DNA from: JBNKDD01 sp050288085
GTDB taxonomy: Bacteria; Chloroflexota; Anaerolineae; Aggregatilineales; UBA3940
Length of the DNA: 32,041 nucleotides
Reading direction: 5' to 3'
NCBI GenBank assembly: GCA_050288085.1
Contig: JBNKDD010000032.1
Coordinates: 1-32,041 of the forward strand
In this document: positions 7,353 to 15,845 of the stretch, piece after piece
How the letters are laid out: every line of letters starts with the position of its first letter
Position numbering within the stretch: position 1 is the first letter of the stretch
Position numbers and translations under genes: made by a program
Notes under the pieces: model-generated
What the model was told of the DNA's origin: nothing
The model's input: only the letters and a program-made list of their open reading frames with translations
Databases searched by the model: none

Positions 7353-8297
7353 GTGTTTGAGATAGTTTTTTTAGGCACTTCAGCCAGTGCGCCTTCCGTT
7401 CAACGCGGATTGAGTGCTCAGGTCGTAATCTATAACGAATACCGTTTTCTGATCGACTGCGGGGAAGGAACCCAACGCCAGATATTGCGCAGTGGATTGG
7501 GTTTTCGCCGGTTGGATAAAATCCTTTTGACACATGGTCACCTGGATCATATCCTCGGATTGGCCGGGTTGGTATCGACTTTTGCCCGTTGGGATGCAAC
7601 CGAACGGATCGAAATCTGGGGTGGGAAATGGACACTCGACCGCGTACACGATCTCATTTTTGGGGTGGTGCTGCGCGGTGGTCGGCTGCCGGTTGATATC
7701 GAGCTTTACGATCTAAAACCCGGCACCCTGATGGAAGATGAAAACTTCCGACTGAGTGCGTTTCCGGTCGAGCATCGCGGCCCGGACTGCTTTGGCTTCT
7801 GCTTTGAGGAGAAGCCCCGCCGTCCATTCTTAGATGAAAAGGCAGAAGCTCTGGGTGTTCCGAAAGGACCGGAGCGGCGTGACCTGGTGCATGGCAAATC
7901 TATCACACTCCCTGATGGCCGGGTGATCCATCCTGATGAGGTGCTGGGCGAAACGGTACTCGGTACGAAATTATGCCTGACCGGTGATGTGGGCCACACC
8001 AGGGGCCTGGCCGAATTCGCCGCCGATGCCGATGCCCTGATTTGTGAAGCAACTTATCTCAGCCATGAGACGGATCTGGCGCGGACAATGGGGCACATCA
8101 CGGCGAAAGAAGCGGCTGAGTTAGCCATCGATGCCGGGGTCAAGAACCTGTTCCTGACCCATCTCTCACGGCGCTACCGGGAGCGCGAAGTGATCGCCGA
8201 AGCCCAGGAATATTTTCCTGGTGCTATTGTCGCCCGTGACCTGGAACATTACCGCATTCGGCGGGGACAACCTGCGGAAAAGGTTAAAAGCGTCTAG
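7353..8297 (+). CDS. rnz: Ribonuclease Z (tRNA 3' endonuclease)
   Basis: RNase Z cuts the 3' trailer from tRNA precursors that lack an encoded CCA. The metallo-beta-lactamase motif H-G-H-L-D-H is at residues 61-66, further ligands are visible at E-H-R-G-P, T-G-D-V-G-H and T-H-L-S-R, and the N-terminus has the G-T-S-A-S-A-P substrate-loop motif of RNase Z rather than of lactamases or lyases. I chose the GTG at 7353, with GCGAGGA just upstream, over the TTG at 7335, which lies inside the end of repeat R2; this gives 314 aa, normal for the family. None of the tRNA genes in this window encodes CCA, so this enzyme should be needed to mature them. Confidence 0.93.
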   Translation: MFEIVFLGTSASAPSVQRGLSAQVVIYNEYRFLIDCGEGTQRQILRSGLGFRRLDKILLTHGHLDHILGLAGLVSTFARWDATERIEIWGGKWTLDRVHDLIFGVVLRGGRLPVDIELYDLKPGTLMEDENFRLSAFPVEHRGPDCFGFCFEEKPRRPFLDEKAEALGVPKGPERRDLVHGKSITLPDGRVIHPDEVLGETVLGTKLCLTGDVGHTRGLAEFAADADALICEATYLSHETDLARTMGHITAKEAAELAIDAGVKNLFLTHLSRRYREREVIAEAQEYFPGAIVARDLEHYRIRRGQPAEKVKSV

Positions 8298-8343
8298 AAT
8301 TGAATTGTATTGAGGTCTTCGCCAGGACAGATCGGGAGAATCT

Positions 8344-8595
8344 ATGCCCATTTCATATTGTCATATCTGCGAAAAGCGCCCCAGGGATTATGAACGCTAC
8401 GGCAATACAGGCTTAGTTGAGGGTATTGTATGCCCTATTTGTCACAAGCCTGCCTGCCGTCATCACCTGGGGACTGTCCGGTGGCGGTGGCGCACCCCCT
8501 CACGCGAGGTGGCCTCGGCTTTGGTATGCATGGAGTGTAAAAATTCCTACCGCCACCGAGAGTGGGATCCCCTGAACCGGGATTGGATCAGTTAA
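8344..8595 (+). CDS. Small cysteine-rich (zinc-ribbon-like) protein
   Basis: An 83-aa protein with cysteine pairs at C6/C9, C30/C33, C38 with H40/H41, and C62/C65, a pattern that suggests two zinc-binding knuckles. It is basic, with a W-R-W-R patch, and could bind nucleic acid or a protein partner, but I do not recognise a named family. GGGAGAA is placed correctly before the ATG. It starts 46 bases after rnz and ends 15 bases before the next gene, so it is probably co-transcribed with both. Confidence 0.75.
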   Translation: MPISYCHICEKRPRDYERYGNTGLVEGIVCPICHKPACRHHLGTVRWRWRTPSREVASALVCMECKNSYRHREWDPLNRDWIS

Positions 8596-8610
8596 GCGAG
8601 TGCAAAGTAC

Positions 8611-9498
8611 ATGGACGACAGCAGTAACTATGCTAAATTTAAAGCCAGACAAGACTGGGAGCAGGCCCGGAGGCGTGCTTCTGTCGAAGATACGAGGGCT
8701 TTTTTCTCGTCCAAATCGACCGAACTGCTCCCTTTTGAAGAAGTGCGTAAGCGGCTCCGGTTGAGTCAGAAGCACTACAAGGGCATGTACGATATCCCTT
8801 TAGCCCAGATTCGGGGGAGCGTAGGACGTTATAAGGACTTTACGCAGACTTTTTTGCCCCGAAAGGAGTCTATGCGAAGCCGTTGGGAACGGGTCAATGC
8901 TGTTTCGATGACGATCGGCTTACCCCCGATTGAAGTGTATCAGGTTGGGGAAGCTTATTTCGTGTTGGATGGCAATCACCGGGTATCGATTGCCCGGCAA
9001 AATAATGTTGATACCATTGAAGCCCATGTCTGGGAATTCCCAACAACTACCGGTTTAAGCGCTGATGCCGATCTGGATGAAGTCCTGGTTAAAGCCGAGT
9101 ACATGGATTTTCTGGAAACGACCCAGCTTGATAAAACACGGCCTGAGCAGAACATTATCCTGACCGAACCCGGCAGCTACCGGGCACTGGCTTATCAAAT
9201 TGAGCTTTATCGCCAGGCGCTTGAGAAAATTGATGGTGAGGCGATGTCCTGTCAGGATGCGGCTGCTGCCTGGTATGATATGATTTATACCCCGGCGATT
9301 CAGATCATCGAACAGCATGGTGTGATGGCGCGGTTCCCGGATCGAACCGAAGCCGACTTATTCAACTGGGTGTGGCGGCATCACCAGGAACTTCAGGCCC
9401 AGGGTATCAACAGTATTGCTCAGGCTGCCGATACACTCAAGCCGCCTTTTCACCAGTGGCTATGGCAAACTCTAACCGGCTGGTGGCGAAAGTCCTAG
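8611..9498 (+). CDS. ParB/sulfiredoxin-fold domain protein, function unknown
   Basis: The 295-aa product has a central segment, about residues 75-140, with the ParB/Srx-like pattern: an I-P-L-A-Q-I-R-G-S-V strand, I-E-V-Y-Q-V-G-E-A-Y-F-V-L-D-G-N-H-R-V-S-I-A-R and a following strand. The D-G-N-H-R motif is the nucleotide-binding box of this fold. The N-terminal 60 residues are charged and helical; the C-terminal half is helical with many Trp and ends in a basic tail. No helix-turn-helix as in chromosome-segregation ParB is evident and there is no partner parA, so a role in segregation is unlikely. It follows the small zinc protein by 15 bases; its last 4 bases overlap the convergent protease gene. 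Confidence 0.75.
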   Translation: MDDSSNYAKFKARQDWEQARRRASVEDTRAFFSSKSTELLPFEEVRKRLRLSQKHYKGMYDIPLAQIRGSVGRYKDFTQTFLPRKESMRSRWERVNAVSMTIGLPPIEVYQVGEAYFVLDGNHRVSIARQNNVDTIEAHVWEFPTTTGLSADADLDEVLVKAEYMDFLETTQLDKTRPEQNIILTEPGSYRALAYQIELYRQALEKIDGEAMSCQDAAAAWYDMIYTPAIQIIEQHGVMARFPDRTEADLFNWVWRHHQELQAQGINSIAQAADTLKPPFHQWLWQTLTGWWRKS

Positions 9499-10334
9499 TT
9501 AGCCCCAATCGGGCGATCCCGATCGCTTTTGTTCCGCTCCAACGTTTGTGGCCCCCAGATAACAATGATGATAATGGCTGCTAAAGCCAGGATTGAGCCG
9601 GAGACACGCGGATCATAATATGAGCCGTTGACCGGGAACAACTGCCAGGTGACGTTGATTGTCATGTGGAAAAGCGCAGCGGCGAAGACACTCCTCCCGG
9701 TGTTGTTGTAGAGCCAGACAATGATTATACGCAGGGCTAAAGTGCTGAGTGTCCACCATGCGATCCAGGTCACCGAGCGGTGCGCCTGTGCCAATGCGAT
9801 ATAGTGGTAGATAGCCCAGATCACTCCTAAGATGAGGCTGGTTGACAGCGCCCCCCAGCGGCTTTGCATCGGGTCGGTGGCATATCCTGACCAGCCTAAC
9901 TCCTCACCCAGAGCAGCAACGAAGAATGCGACAGCCAGCGCCAATGTCGGCAGTAGGGCGATCTTCGGGAGCGGAACCGGTGTTCCGGTCAGGCGCAGCA
10001 CGAAAAACGACAGCGCCATCACCACCGGCATTAACAGGAGAACCGGCACATACCAGACTTTCGCTTCGATCCGGTTGAGATCGAATGCTCTCTTCAGTAA
10101 CACAGCTACGCCAACGCCCCTATTTTTCCGGTAAACGAGAACCATTGCCGCCAGCATTGGGCAAAAGGTCATCAGGGAAGCTATCGGTAAACCCGGTAAT
10201 AACTCTAATCCGGTCGCAGCACCGAGCAGCCAGAACGGAATAGAAAATGCAAAAACTAATAGAAAAAACAGCAGGAGTGATCTGGCTCCCGACAGTGGCG
10301 ATAAATGATTTTGCTCCAAGATATAACACTCCAC
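9495..10334 (-). CDS. CPBP-family intramembrane metalloprotease
   Basis: A membrane protein with about eight hydrophobic helices and the CPBP (Abi/CAAX protease-like) motifs: E-E-L-G-W-S-G-Y at residues 144-151, W-A-I-Y-H-Y with His177, and a later L-F-H-M-T-I-N. These residues form an intramembrane zinc or glutamate site in Rce1-like proteases; bacterial members act in protein processing, bacteriocin self-immunity or unknown roles. The start is uncertain: GTG at 10334 is longest, but TTG at 10319 has a better Shine-Dalgarno (GTGGAG) and loses only five residues. It is a separate unit, about 130 bases downstream of the ABC ATPase. Confidence 0.85.
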   Translation of the reverse strand: MECYILEQNHLSPLSGARSLLLFFLLVFAFSIPFWLLGAATGLELLPGLPIASLMTFCPMLAAMVLVYRKNRGVGVAVLLKRAFDLNRIEAKVWYVPVLLLMPVVMALSFFVLRLTGTPVPLPKIALLPTLALAVAFFVAALGEELGWSGYATDPMQSRWGALSTSLILGVIWAIYHYIALAQAHRSVTWIAWWTLSTLALRIIIVWLYNNTGRSVFAAALFHMTINVTWQLFPVNGSYYDPRVSGSILALAAIIIIVIWGPQTLERNKSDRDRPIGAN

Positions 10335-10466
10335 AGAACATCAACATGGTTGTAAAGTGTTTCTACGCTCATTTGTAGTAAGTAGTTGCGGATAGGGTAT
10401 GTGGGAAAATGTGGCGATCAATTCCTGTGAGTCCAAATATTCTCAACTCTCGCTCAGGATAATTTT

Positions 10467-11231
10467 TCACACTACTACGCCGAGCGCCTGCAACAAAACC
10501 GTCATCTGCTGGCCGAACTGCGGCAAAGCGACCATCCCCCGTGTGCGCGGGCGGGGCAGGTCAACTGCCAGGTGATGCGATACCCGTCCAGGCCGCGCAC
10601 TGAGGACAATCACATGGTCGGCCAGGTATAGAGCCTCCTCAACATCGTGTGTGATAAAGATCACCGTCCAGCCAAACTGCCGCCACATTTCTAATAACCA
10701 ATCTTGCAGGTCGCGTCGCGTCAATGCGTCAAGTGCTCCGAATGGTTCATCAAGCAGCAGTACGTCCTGCCCGGTCAGAATCGTTCTGAGCAGGGCGGCT
10801 CGTTGGCGCATCCCGCCGGATAAGGCGTTTGGGTAAACCCCGGCGAATGATTCCAGTCCAAACAGAGGCAGCATCTCCGCTGCCTGCGACCGGGCCTGAT
10901 CGCGCGGAATCCCCTTGATCTCCATACCGAGGATCACATTGTCCAATACACTGCGCCAGGGCAGCAGCAGATCGCGCTGCGGCATATAGCCCACACGCCC
11001 GGCTCGCGACTGGCAGACTTCGCCATCAATGCAGATTTCGCCGGTATCCGGTTCAAGCAGCCCGACGATCAGGTTTAACAAAGTACTCTTTCCGCTGCCC
11101 GATGGCCCGATGACGGTAGCAAATTCTCCCGGCATGACCTTTAACGAAACGTCATCCAGGGCCTGAACCGATTGTCCATCGGTATGAAAAGTCATATTGA
11201 CATTACGAAGTTCGACTTTAGGTGTAGGCAT
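10467..11231 (-). CDS. ABC transporter ATP-binding protein, nitrate/sulfonate/taurine (SsuB/TauB) type
   Basis: A 254-aa ATPase with Walker A G-P-S-G-S-G-K-S (residues 42-49), Q-loop M-P-Q-R-D, signature L-S-G-G-M-R-Q-R, Walker B V-L-L-L-D-E-P-F-G-A-L-D and switch I-T-H-D-V-E-E-A. The Y-M-P-Q-R-D-L-L-L-P-W-R region and A-L-D-A-L-T-R-R are characteristic of the SsuB/TauB/NrtD/ThiZ branch, which energises import of nitrate, sulfonates or pyrimidine precursors. No permease or binding-protein gene lies beside it. It starts 11 bases after the alpha/beta hydrolase gene and probably ends the three-gene operon. Confidence 0.88.
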   Translation of the reverse strand: MPTPKVELRNVNMTFHTDGQSVQALDDVSLKVMPGEFATVIGPSGSGKSTLLNLIVGLLEPDTGEICIDGEVCQSRAGRVGYMPQRDLLLPWRSVLDNVILGMEIKGIPRDQARSQAAEMLPLFGLESFAGVYPNALSGGMRQRAALLRTILTGQDVLLLDEPFGALDALTRRDLQDWLLEMWRQFGWTVIFITHDVEEALYLADHVIVLSARPGRVSHHLAVDLPRPRTRGMVALPQFGQQMTVLLQALGVVV

Positions 11232-11242
11232 CTTATATCATC

Positions 11243-11944
11243 TTACCGGGCGCTGACTCGCGGAACATGTGAATAAAAGCTGCTCAACGCCTGATAGACC
11301 ATCGGGTGGCGGGCCACGTCAAAGTGACCGGTTTTCGGCAGCGACAGAATCTCGGCATTTGGCAGCGTGCGATACAGGGCGACTGCATCTTCTAGGTCAT
11401 TGAATTCATCGCGGTCAGGGGCCATGATTAGAGTCGGGCAGGTGATCGTATTGAAGGATTCAAGCGGCGCATCCCAGCCGCCTACCGCCCCCGTCTCCGG
11501 GTGGAAGACGATCTGCTCCATTGGAGGGCGTGTCGCTTCAGGGCCAAGGACTCTATCAACCCGCTGCTGTGAGGGGGCATGATAGTTGGTTGCCAGCAGC
11601 ATCAGTGACCGGAACATATCCGGTTTGCGCCGGGCTGCATAGAGCATCACTGCCCCACCAAGGCTGTAGCCTATCCCGTGAATGGCCGTCCGCCCCAGCA
11701 AATAGACGAATTCCAGCACATCATCCACCATGCGGTTCAGATGCATATCGGGGGCGGGATTGGTCGATTGACCATGTCCGCGTAGGTCGGGGGCGATTAC
11801 GTTGAATCCCTCTCTAAGCGCCGCATGAACCAACCAGCCCATATAGCTGTGATCAACTGTCGCTGCATGGAGCGCGACGATGGTTGGCCCATCGCCACGC
11901 TCGCTGTAGAACATATCCAGATCGTTAACTTTTAGTGTTGGCAA
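11243..11944 (-). CDS. Alpha/beta-fold hydrolase
   Basis: A 233-aa cytoplasmic hydrolase with the nucleophile elbow G-Y-S-L-G-G (Ser94), an oxyanion H-A-A-T segment after the first core strand, D-L-R-G-H-G-Q-S after the third, a likely acid Asp in A-P-D-R-D-E-F and the catalytic His in T-G-H-F-D. It belongs to the broad esterase/haloperoxidase-like group; the substrate is not predictable. It starts 2 bases after the aldo/keto reductase gene and precedes the ATPase by 11 bases, so the three are co-transcribed, perhaps for uptake and breakdown of a small organic compound. Confidence 0.85.
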   Translation of the reverse strand: MPTLKVNDLDMFYSERGDGPTIVALHAATVDHSYMGWLVHAALREGFNVIAPDLRGHGQSTNPAPDMHLNRMVDDVLEFVYLLGRTAIHGIGYSLGGAVMLYAARRKPDMFRSLMLLATNYHAPSQQRVDRVLGPEATRPPMEQIVFHPETGAVGGWDAPLESFNTITCPTLIMAPDRDEFNDLEDAVALYRTLPNAEILSLPKTGHFDVARHPMVYQALSSFYSHVPRVSAR

Positions 11945-11946
11945 CG

Positions 11947-12894
11947 TTACCCCGGGTTGAATATCTCATCGAGGGCGGAGAGCACATCGGCGGTTAGTTC
12001 GACGTTGGCGGCTGCTAAGTTACTCTCTAACTGGCTGAGTTTCGTCGCGCCGGTAATCACACTGCTGAGTCCTGGGTGACGCAGTGCCCAGGCAATCGCC
12101 AACTGCGCACGGGAAATCCCCAGATCGTCCGCGATGGGCTTCATCCGGCGGGCCTTTACGATTACGTTTTCGTTTAGAATTTGATCGCGCAGCCAGTCTA
12201 TGTTTGCCAGGCGGCTGTCTTCCGGGACGCCATCATCATATTTACCGGTCAAGATGCCGCTGCCCAGCGGACTCCAGGTGACCAATCCCATGCCGGTTTC
12301 TTCAGCCTTTGGCAGGATCGACTTTTCGAAAGTAGAACGTACCAGCAGGTTGTATTGTGGCTGTTCGACCTGAGGTGGGTAGAGATTGTATTTCTCGGCA
12401 AGGTCGTGAGCTTCCTGGATTTGCTCTGCTGTCCACTCGCTGGTACCCCAATAGAGCACCTTTCCCTGGTGGATTAGATCGTCCATTGCGCGGATGGTTT
12501 CGAGTACGGGAGTTTCCGGGTCGAAGCGATGGCAGAAATACATATCCACATAATCAGTGCCAATCCGCCGGAGCGATCTATCAATCGACTCCATGACGTG
12601 CTTACGGGACAATCCCTGGTCGTTGGGATCGTCGCTCATCGGCCAGAAGACTTTGGTCGAAACCACCAACGTGTGCCGGGGGAATTGAGCCAGCACTTCA
12701 CCCATCATCTGCTCGGCGGCCCCTTTGGCATAAATGTCTGCGATATCAAAAAAGTTAATACCGCTCTCATAGGCTTTGATGATGATATCCTGCGCAATTT
12801 GTTTATTGGTTACACTGCCCCCAAATGTTGTCCAACCGCCAAGACTCAGTTCGCTAACTCGCAGGCCGGAATTTCCCAAATGGCGATATTGCAT
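11947..12894 (-). CDS. Aldo/keto reductase
   Basis: A 315-aa TIM-barrel NADPH-dependent oxidoreductase. The catalytic tetrad is present as Asp50, Tyr55, Lys81 and His122 (F-F-D-I-A-D-I-Y, S-T-K and Y-F-C-H-R). The N-terminus M-Q-Y-R-H-L-G-N-S-G-L-R-V-S and the C-terminal S-S-V-I-T-G-A-T-K cofactor motif place it with the voltage-gated potassium-channel beta subunit/YghZ-like group, which reduces aldehydes such as methylglyoxal. It is the first gene of the minus-strand operon and is read divergently from the response regulator gene. Confidence 0.9.
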   Translation of the reverse strand: MQYRHLGNSGLRVSELSLGGWTTFGGSVTNKQIAQDIIIKAYESGINFFDIADIYAKGAAEQMMGEVLAQFPRHTLVVSTKVFWPMSDDPNDQGLSRKHVMESIDRSLRRIGTDYVDMYFCHRFDPETPVLETIRAMDDLIHQGKVLYWGTSEWTAEQIQEAHDLAEKYNLYPPQVEQPQYNLLVRSTFEKSILPKAEETGMGLVTWSPLGSGILTGKYDDGVPEDSRLANIDWLRDQILNENVIVKARRMKPIADDLGISRAQLAIAWALRHPGLSSVITGATKLSQLESNLAAANVELTADVLSALDEIFNPG

Positions 12895-13002
12895 CTAGCT
12901 ACCCTCCTGGTTTATCTCGAAATGTTTACAGCCTGTGATTATACCGTGCCGGGGTGTAATGCAATTCTGCGCGGCAGGAGATAGTTGAAAAAGTGAATTT
13001 AT

Positions 13003-13031
13003 GGTTACACAACTCGACTGGAAGTGTAACC
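13003..13031. promoter_or_regulatory. Inverted repeat between divergent genes
   Basis: GGTTACAC (13003-13010) and GTGTAACC (13024-13031) form a perfect 8-bp inverted repeat with a 13-base centre. It lies between the aldo/keto reductase and the response regulator and could be an operator for either. Confidence 0.4.
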
Positions 13032-13107
13032 AATATCTGCTGTGTGGGCGCAATTTTAATAAATGTTTATGGTTCGCAAAAATACAACATAAGTTTTGGT
13101 GTTCTTT

Positions 13108-13116
13108 TGATATAAT
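13108..13116 (+). promoter_or_regulatory. Extended -10 promoter of the response regulator gene
   Basis: TGATATAAT is an extended -10 element (TG, one base, TATAAT). There is no good -35 box, as expected for this promoter class. The 5' leader would be about 45 bases. Confidence 0.5.
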
Positions 13117-13167
13117 CGAGGTGGAAACACCCATGTTATGATTCCTGTCCAGTGAAGGGTTGATATA

Positions 13168-13941
13168 GTGCATATCCCAAATAATCCAAACGCAGCAGGT
13201 TTTGACCGTGCCGTGATCCTTGTCGTGGATGACGAGATGATTATTCGGGAAAGCATTGTGGATATACTGCGCCTCTCTGGGTTTAGCGTGCTTCAGGCAC
13301 CTAACGGCAAAGAGGCACTCGAGGTATTGGAGCATCAGATACCCGACTTGATTATCTCTGATATTATGATGCCCAGCATGAACGGCTACCAATTTTATAT
13401 GCGGGTTCATCAGAATCCAGCGTGGCTGCATATCCCATTTATCTTTTTGACAGCCAAAGGTCAGACTGAGGATGTCCGCTATGCCAAGGAGATGGGTATC
13501 GATGATTACCTGACCAAACCCATTGAGGTAGGCGATCTGATTGCTGCTATTCGGGGGAAGCTGCTCCGTTTCTCCCGGCTCAAGGCAGCGGAAAATAGAG
13601 AATACGATCATCGGCCTTCGGGGCGATATCAGGTGGGGTTCTTACTAGTTGACCTGGCTAGTATGCAGGTGATGGTTGAGGGGCAGGAAGTAAAACTGTC
13701 CTCGACCGAATTTGCTATTCTACAACGTTTGATATTGGCAGGTGGCGCGGCAGTTAACTACGAGGATCTGTTGAGCTACGACGAAGATCAACCTCTGGGG
13801 GATAAAGATGCTGCCCAACTTTTACGCTATCATATCCGCAACCTGCGTCGCAAACTGGAAGAGGTTGGTGTCAGCGATGACATCATCACCAATATCCGCA
13901 GTGTCGGTTATCGCCTTACGGTTGAGGTAATCCGGGTCTAG
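13168..13941 (+). CDS. OmpR-type response regulator
   Basis: A 257-aa two-domain regulator. The N-terminal receiver has the acidic pair Asp21/Asp22, phospho-acceptor Asp65 (I-I-S-D-I-M-M-P), the conserved T in F-L-T-A-K and the K in L-T-K-P. A linker with an A-A-E-N-R-E segment follows, then a C-terminal winged helix (L-S-S-T-E-F-A-I-L to S-V-G-Y-R-L-T) that binds DNA. The start is a GTG with GAAGGG eight bases upstream. No sensor kinase lies next to it, so it is an orphan regulator unless served by the kinases at 19363-23243. Confidence 0.9.
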   Translation: MHIPNNPNAAGFDRAVILVVDDEMIIRESIVDILRLSGFSVLQAPNGKEALEVLEHQIPDLIISDIMMPSMNGYQFYMRVHQNPAWLHIPFIFLTAKGQTEDVRYAKEMGIDDYLTKPIEVGDLIAAIRGKLLRFSRLKAAENREYDHRPSGRYQVGFLLVDLASMQVMVEGQEVKLSSTEFAILQRLILAGGAAVNYEDLLSYDEDQPLGDKDAAQLLRYHIRNLRRKLEEVGVSDDIITNIRSVGYRLTVEVIRV

Positions 13942-14704
13942 GATCACTATGCACTTTTAACGTTTAATCTCTGTCGCCCTCGGATTTTGCTGCCTTTTAC
14001 AGATTAGACGGCCCCACGTTCCATTATCTTGCCTGTTAACCACACTTTCCAATTACTTTCCACAGTTTGTGCACAAACTCTATATTCCCTCCATACTTGC
14101 TGTGTGTGTCGTTCCGCTACACTAAAGCTAAAGAGGTAGTGGTAACATTTTGACTGATGGCCCTCTAAAGAATTGAACGAATGGCTCAAAACCAGATAAA
14201 GCCTGAACCTGATTGGTGTAAGAACTGCCAGTTCATTAAGGCAGGAGGATTCCAGCATCAGTCAATGAGTCACCACCACCGCTAAAGACTTTACGTGATA
14301 GGGAACACAATACAACGGATAACGAGCAAATCGAGCTTACTACAGTGTAAATTAAGTTTCTTTGAATTTAGAATTGGCAACATTAACAACTGAATAGCGC
14401 GAGTTGAGCTTGTTACGAGCTGTCTGGATCGAGAATTGCCGTGAAAAGCTTAACAGACACTATTCGATTATTAATGATGCGAATTCTATCTTTTGCAAAG
14501 TTTAATGTTTTTATGTAACGGTGTACTAGATACCTGGTGCCGGGATGCGAATAGCAGCATTTGATGGCAAGGCATCGACATACAAAGTATACAGCCTAGC
14601 TGGCTAAACCTGAGCTGTTCAGTTTTTTTGAAACCGGGATCATCGAGTATAGTTATATGGTGTTTTGCCCAGATTAGCCCTCAAATCACCACGGAACAAT
14701 ACTC
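13942..14704. other. Long AT-richer intergenic region
   Basis: These 763 bases hold no convincing gene. A 34-codon open frame at 14181-14285 encodes a small W-C-K-N-C-containing peptide, but it lacks a Shine-Dalgarno and I do not call it. I looked for an FMN riboswitch before ribD and did not find its conserved blocks. The region is lower in GC than the flanking genes and may be the relic of a lost or transferred segment. Confidence 0.4.
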
Positions 14705-15829
14705 TTGGACGAACTAAATATTAAGTATATGAAACATGCTCTAGGACTTGCTCGCCAAGGTGAAGGTTGGACAAGCCCTAACCCTATTGTCGGTGCGGTG
14801 ATCGTAAAACATGGTCAGGTTATTGGGGAAGGGTACCATCACCGAGCCGGGGAGCCACATGCAGAAGCAGAAGCCTTACAGGTGGCGGGGCAAAACGCGC
14901 GAGATGCTACACTGTATGTTAACCTTGAACCCTGTAACCATCATGGGCGCACTCCTCCCTGTACGCAAGCCATCATTGATGCTGGCATCGCCGAAGTATT
15001 CTATGCGGTCAACGATCCTAATCCAAATGTGGCTGGGAATGGGCATCAACGCTTAGTTGCGGCAGGGCTGAAGGTTCATCAGGGGCCTTGCTCCGAAGAA
15101 GCTCGTTATCTAAATCGCTTTTTCTTCCATTATATTACCGCCAATCGTCCCTATGTTATCGCCAAGTTCGCTACCAGTCTTGATGGAAAAATTGCCACAC
15201 ATACCGGTCACAGCCAATGGATTTCGGGGGAGGCTGCACGGTTGGAGGGTCACCGTCTGCGTCATGCCTGCGACGCTATCCTGATTGGAGCAAACACAGC
15301 TATTGACGATAACCCTCAACTCACCACCCGGCTGCCGGGGCAACCCTGTAGTCACCCAATCAGAATCGTACTTGATAGTCAGAGGCGCGTGCCTCTAGGC
15401 GCTTGTTTATTCGATCCCTCTTTGCCTGGAAAGACCATGGTTGCTACAACCTCCAGGGTGTCTACCAAACGGCTGGAAGCATTGCGCCAACAGGGAGTCG
15501 AAACCCTGATTTTACCTGCAACTGGAGATGGGTGGGTTGATATCAAGAGCCTGCTAACTGAGCTGGGGAAAAAGCAAATTACCAGTTTGATGGTTGAGGG
15601 AGGGGGGCAAGTTCTTGGTTCGTTTTTTGAAGCCGGTTTAGTCGATGAAGTGTGGGCCTTTATTGCGCCGCTAATTATTGGCGGTGCTAAAGCTCCCGGT
15701 CCCATCGCAGGGCAGGGGGCAAGCGTGTTGCCAGATGCCTATTCCCTTAAAGAAACGACTATTTCCCAGCTCGGCGCTGACTATTTGATACGCGGGTTCG
15801 TAGACAAATGTTATTCGTCCCAGGCTTGA
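14705..15829 (+). CDS. ribD: Bifunctional riboflavin biosynthesis deaminase/reductase RibD
   Basis: RibD deaminates 2,5-diamino-6-ribosylamino-pyrimidinone 5'-phosphate and then reduces the ribosyl side chain to ribityl, two steps towards 5-amino-6-ribitylaminouracil. The N-terminal deaminase has zinc ligands His52, Cys77 and Cys86 with the catalytic Glu54 (P-H-A-E-A-E and P-C-N-H-H-G-R-T-P-P-C). The C-terminal half is the RibD_C reductase (V-I-A-K-F-A-T-S-L-D-G-K-I-A, M-V-E-G-G-G). The length, 374 aa, is normal. The TTG start at 14705 gives the expected N-terminus; ATG at 14729 would cut it short. cofG starts 4 to 16 bases downstream, so the ribitylaminouracil made here probably feeds CofH. 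Confidence 0.93.
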   Translation: MDELNIKYMKHALGLARQGEGWTSPNPIVGAVIVKHGQVIGEGYHHRAGEPHAEAEALQVAGQNARDATLYVNLEPCNHHGRTPPCTQAIIDAGIAEVFYAVNDPNPNVAGNGHQRLVAAGLKVHQGPCSEEARYLNRFFFHYITANRPYVIAKFATSLDGKIATHTGHSQWISGEAARLEGHRLRHACDAILIGANTAIDDNPQLTTRLPGQPCSHPIRIVLDSQRRVPLGACLFDPSLPGKTMVATTSRVSTKRLEALRQQGVETLILPATGDGWVDIKSLLTELGKKQITSLMVEGGGQVLGSFFEAGLVDEVWAFIAPLIIGGAKAPGPIAGQGASVLPDAYSLKETTISQLGADYLIRGFVDKCYSSQA

Positions 15830-15845
15830 CTATGTGGGAGCAATT

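Noticed and set aside
12895..13611. 238-codon open frame on the minus strand
   Set aside because: It lies antisense to the response regulator receiver domain and across the divergent promoter region; composition is not protein-like and the regulator gene is certain.
14181..14285. 34-codon frame with a W-C-K-N-C motif
   Set aside because: Too short to judge, no Shine-Dalgarno and no supporting neighbour; mentioned only in the intergenic entry.
14500..14704. FMN riboswitch upstream of ribD
   Set aside because: The conserved RFN blocks are not present on either strand.
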